Shown piece after piece: positions 6,176 to 9,197 of a DNA stretch of 9,197 nt. A program made the translations under genes and the position numbers. The notes under the pieces were generated by a model. That model was not told where the DNA came from. It was given only the letters and a program-made list of their open reading frames with translations, and searched no databases. Position 1 is the first letter of the stretch. Each line of letters opens with the position of its first letter. The DNA comes from Acidobacteriota bacterium (GTDB lineage: Bacteria; Acidobacteriota; Terriglobia; Terriglobales; Acidobacteriaceae), in NCBI GenBank assembly GCA_003225655.1, contig QIAW01000406.1, forward strand, positions 1 through 9,197. The letters are read 5' to 3'.

Positions 6176-7432
6176 TCAACTTTTCATGGTACATCGCCGA
6201 ATGGGACCGCCCAGCGCCACGGCCGAAATCAGGATCGGCGTATAAGAATGAAAGCGGTCTACAACCAATCCCGTCGTCAACGTAAACAGAATGGTTCCCG
6301 CCCCGGCGCCCAGCCCGCCCAGCCCCGCAACGGAGCCAACCACGGCTTCCGGAAAAAAGTCGCTGGGCATGGTCTGCACGTTGCCGATCCAGGCCTGAAA
6401 GCCAAACAACACCACGCTGATAAGCGCGAGCGCGGCGATGGGGCTGCGGACATAGGCAGCCAAGATGCTTGCGGGCATCAGCAGCGCGGCCAGCAGGATC
6501 ACGGTTTTTCGTGCCTTGTTCACACTCCATCCGCGGGCAATGTAAAAACCCGACGCCCAGCCGCCGGCAATGCTTCCGGCGCTTGCGGCAACATAGGGGA
6601 CCCAGGCGGAGAGGCCAATCTGTTTCAGGCTGAAACCGCGTACATTGTAAAGATACAGCGGAAGCCAGGTGATATAGAGCCACCAGACAGGGTCGGCAAG
6701 AAAGCGCCCCAGCACAATGGCCCATACCTGACGATACTTGAAAAGCTCCAGCCATGGGGTAGGCTGCGTCGAGGGCGAGAGATCGCGGTCTTGCCGGATC
6801 AGCGCGTATTCGGTTGCGCTAAGCAGGGGTTGCCGCTCCGGCACCTGGTAGAACAGCAGCCATAATACCAGCCAGCCAAACCCAAGTGCGCCGGTTGCAA
6901 GAAATGTTGTGCGCCATCCATATTGCGATTGTAGCCAGACAACCAGGGGCGGAGACACAATGAAAGCGATGGCTGACGCCGCATTGACCAGAGAAATTCC
7001 AAGTGCGCGTTCCCGAATAGGGAACCATTCGGCGATCACCTTGGCCGCGCCCGGCCAGTTGCCGCCCTCGCCCAGCCCTAGAAGAAAGCGCAGGCAACTA
7101 AGGCTGGTTAGGCCGCGGGTAAACGCATGGCCCATCGCAGCCAGCGACCAGAGCAATACCGCCAGGGAGAAACCGCGGCGTGTTCCAATGCGGTCGAAAA
7201 GTTTTCCTGAAAGTGCCTGGCTCAACGCATAGGGGACCTGGAACCAGATATTGATGCTGGCGAACTGCAGGTTACTCAGTCCAAGCTGTGCCGTAATAAT
7301 GGGCGCCAGCACCCCGATCGTGCTGCGATCGACAAGATTGATGACTGTGACCAGAAAGAGCAGGCCGGCAATCCACCAGCGCATTCCACGCACAACTGCG
7401 TTGCTCAGGGTCTCGCTACTGGAAGCAGTCAA
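6176..7432 (-). CDS. MFS transporter, anion:cation symporter (hexuronate transporter-like)
   Basis: This is a 418-residue membrane protein of the major facilitator superfamily. MFS motif A is at residues 76-86 (GKLFDRIGTRR). The segment RFLLGLGEGGNWPGAAK (115-131) followed by AEWFP and RERALGI, and YGWRTTF (171-177), is typical of the ACS family that includes ExuT and related hexuronate/gluconate carriers. Asp35-Arg36 in NLVDRSTIGVLAP is also characteristic. The start is TTG at 7432, supported by AAAGGAG 6 nt upstream; the next Met (residue 17) sits at the edge of the first helix. The C-terminus is odd: after DRFHSYTPILISA it goes straight to GGPIRRCTMKS, so the last helix looks about a dozen residues short compared with ExuT-like proteins. 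It lies 33 bp after the alpha-mannosidase and is probably co-transcribed. The substrate, sugar acid or other glycan product, is uncertain. Confidence 0.88.
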   Translation of the reverse strand: MTASSSETLSNAVVRGMRWWIAGLLFLVTVINLVDRSTIGVLAPIITAQLGLSNLQFASINIWFQVPYALSQALSGKLFDRIGTRRGFSLAVLLWSLAAMGHAFTRGLTSLSCLRFLLGLGEGGNWPGAAKVIAEWFPIRERALGISLVNAASAIAFIVSPPLVVWLQSQYGWRTTFLATGALGFGWLVLWLLFYQVPERQPLLSATEYALIRQDRDLSPSTQPTPWLELFKYRQVWAIVLGRFLADPVWWLYITWLPLYLYNVRGFSLKQIGLSAWVPYVAASAGSIAGGWASGFYIARGWSVNKARKTVILLAALLMPASILAAYVRSPIAALALISVVLFGFQAWIGNVQTMPSDFFPEAVVGSVAGLGGLGAGAGTILFTLTTGLVVDRFHSYTPILISAVALGGPIRRCTMKS

Positions 7433-7438
7433 ACGCCT

Positions 7439-7445
7439 CTCCTTT
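7439..7445 (-). promoter_or_regulatory. Strong ribosome binding site for the TTG start
   Basis: AAAGGAG on the minus strand with a 6-nt spacer to the TTG at 7432. This near-perfect site is the main reason for calling a non-ATG start for the transporter. Confidence 0.75.
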
Positions 7446-7465
7446 CCAGTCCTGGTTCCTGTTGA

Positions 7466-9197
7466 CTAAGGCTGCGCAGAGAACGAAACCTCCACGGTTT
7501 TGATCTCATAAGGGCCGGTGGGTACCACCAGTTCACGCCCGCCGGCTTCCAAAGCAATCTCATGCTCCTGTTTTTCCATCAGGTTGGTTTCGAAGGCGCG
7601 AACAGCTTTCTCTGGCAAGCGGAGCCGCACCTGGCTTTGCTGGCCGGTGAATTCGTAGAAACGTAAGATGAGGGAATCGCGGTCTTCCGATTTCTTGATG
7701 ACCGTCAGAATCACGTTGTTCGGTTCGATGTTCACAAAGGAATGTTGCGCGGGTAAAGAGCCATCATGCAGGCTGGCCGATATCGGAATCATCGGATAAT
7801 TCAACGCATAACCCTGCTGCATGGTGTTGCCCGCCTTCCAATCGCCGGTGTGCGGATACAGCGCATATGTGAAGTCGTGCATGCCCTGGTCTGTGACCGC
7901 GGCAGGGTCATCTTCGCGTCCATTGGGTAGGTGGCTGATCGCAGCAGCGACAGGCGGATAACATTCGCCTTGGCGTCGTAGCCGTACTTGCTCGCATTCA
8001 ACAGACTGAATCCGTGGGTGGCGTCGGAGAGGTCGCCCCAGCGCAGGGCAGGGACTTCAAATTTTGCCTGCTCGGCCGGCGTGTTACGCGTGGTCGGCCG
8101 CTGGATGGCGCCGTAGGGAATCTCGTAGGTAGCGAAGTTGCTCTGCACGTCGGCCGCGAATGCTGCCTTGAGCAGGATGTGATGCTCGTGCCAGTCAACG
8201 TGCATATTGATATCTACGCGCGGCACACCGGCATATAGATTGATCTCCTGCACAATGGTCGAGTTCTGGAACTTATGTTTCACCTGGACCGTTGCCCGCA
8301 CCGGGCCGCTTTCCACCAGTTTTACTTCTTGCGGTTCTTTCAGGTCCCAGGATTTTTCGTCGAACTTGATCTCCCACGCATCTTGCCGAGCCGGCTTATC
8401 GACAAAAGCTTGCAGCAAGTTGCCACAGCCTCCCGCCGCGAGGATTTCTTTCCCGTCAGATTTGTTGATCAAACTGGTGATGCATCCTGTTTTCGGGTCA
8501 ATTTTCAGCGTCAAGAATTCGTTCTCAAGCGTGGTTGTGCTTGCCTTTAAAGGGGAGACGGTGCCTGCAGTGTTTGCTGAAGAGACAACGCGAAGCACTT
8601 TGTAGCCGAGTGCCGGTACTTTGGCAGCCAGCACGCGCAGCTTGACGCGATGTGTGGCCGCATCAGTGGAGATTACCTGCGAGAGCAGAGGCTTGCCTGA
8701 CGCGTCCTGGATTTCTACGTGTTGGACCGCTGCCGGCATTTGCGCTTCAACGACTACGGGCTCAGTCCTCTCCCACGAGAGCGGATTGTAGATAATGACG
8801 GGAACCCCGGCGCCCTGGGTGTTGACGTGGGCAGCAAGCTCATCAAGAGATGCGTGAAGGGCCTTCTCTCCCTGGAGCTCGACTTCACGCAGGTTCCGGG
8901 CCGCATCCACATAGTTCACCGCAACCCCTGAGCCCGGCATGATGTCGTGGAAGTGATCGAACAGGACTTTCTTCCAGGACTCCTCAAACTCACTCTGCGG
9001 ATAGGAATGCTTTTCGAGGAAAGAGAGTGAAGCAAACTTCTCCGCGTTTTGCAGCAGCTCCTCGCTCTGGCGAATCAGCTTTTTGGTCTCAGCCTGGGTG
9101 GTGTAACAGCCGCGGTGATATTCAAGATAAAGCTCGTCATTCCAAACCGGCGGCTTGAGTTTTCCCTGGTCCACGCTTTGTTGCAGATCATGAAAAA
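7466..9197 (-). CDS. GH38 alpha-mannosidase, 5' end beyond right edge, frameshifted near 7913
   Basis: Glycoside hydrolase family 38 enzymes remove alpha-linked mannose from glycans. The reading frame is open to the right edge (FHDLQQS precedes VDQGKLKPP), so the N-terminal domain with the nucleophile Asp is missing. What is present: the end of the catalytic domain with ELYLEYHRG near 9135-9109; FDHFHDIMPGSG near 8961-8926, whose His should be the zinc ligand equivalent to His471 of Drosophila GMII; then the beta-sandwich domains with YNPLSWERTE, DWHEHHILLKAAF, ALRWGDLSD, HGFSLLNASKYGYD and LSLLRSATYP. Here one base is missing (about 7912-7915): homology continues in another frame as DDPAAVTDQGMHDFTYALYPHTGDW and runs to the TAG at 7466-7468. 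It is first in a likely operon with the transporter and SDR genes. As read, the protein would lose its last ~150 residues, so this is either a recent lesion or a sequencing indel. Confidence 0.88.
7912..7915 (-). other. Single-base deletion (frameshift) in the mannosidase gene
   Basis: The minus strand reads TAC CCA ATG GAC GCG AA|GAT GAC CCT. The upstream frame is correct to Ala (7915-7917). The family motif D-P-x-A-D-x-G-x-H-x-F-x-Y-A-L resumes at GAT (7912-7910), two bases later instead of three. The upstream frame would otherwise end in a non-homologous tail at 7801. Confidence 0.8.

Noticed and set aside
6126..6755. 209-codon minus-strand ORF
   Set aside because: It is an out-of-frame shadow of the transporter gene, rich in Arg, Cys and Gly, with no motif.
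9172..9174. GTG at 9174 as the start of the mannosidase
   Set aside because: The frame stays open to the window edge and the upstream residues (FHDLQQS) fit the family, so the codon is an internal Val.
1..9197. CRISPR arrays, insertion sequences, transposases, integrases
   Set aside because: No direct-repeat array, terminal inverted repeats with a transposase, or integrase motifs were seen on either strand.

Overview
This window looks like a piece of an Acidobacteria (Terriglobia-type) genome. That is an inference from three things: the style of the secreted protein (a PQQ-type propeller with Ig-like segments of the 'LSVSGLPAGTTGSFTP' kind), the GC-rich coding sequence, and an extragenic 'tcatcctgg...ggatctcc' repeat. 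No rRNA or other taxonomic marker is present. All convincing genes are on the minus strand.

Left half (1-4476): one very long secreted-protein gene that runs off the left edge. It carries a signal peptide, a PQQ-like beta-propeller, a discoidin (F5/8 type C) domain, an Ig-like domain, a ~180-residue domain present twice (the copies separated by a second Ig-like segment with an Asp-rich linker), and a C-terminal region resembling the beta-strand-rich end of TadG-type pilus assembly proteins. One extra base near 1808-1809 breaks the frame. The region 1-1805 is therefore not empty: it is the continuation of this gene in the shifted frame, with no stop codon down to base 1.

Middle (4477-5368): an 892-bp non-coding or weakly coding stretch. 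It holds a good sigma70-type promoter for the propeller gene, three copies of GGTAAAC upstream of it, and a ~180-nt leader with several hairpins, one of which closely resembles a tRNA/tmRNA T-arm. It also holds an Acidobacteria-type extragenic repeat and a 50-codon ORF of unknown meaning in a locally AT-rich patch.

Right half (5369-9197): a three-gene transcription unit read right to left. It contains a GH38 alpha-mannosidase (start beyond the right edge, one frameshift near 7913), an MFS transporter of the anion:cation symporter/hexuronate-transporter type, and a classical short-chain dehydrogenase. Gaps of 33 and 51 bp and good ribosome binding sites suggest co-transcription. The likely theme is glycan or sugar-acid use: the mannosidase releases sugar, the transporter imports a sugar or sugar acid, and the dehydrogenase oxidises or reduces it. 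The substrate cannot be fixed from sequence.

Two single-base frameshifts in the two longest genes suggest either sequencing/assembly indels or early gene decay.
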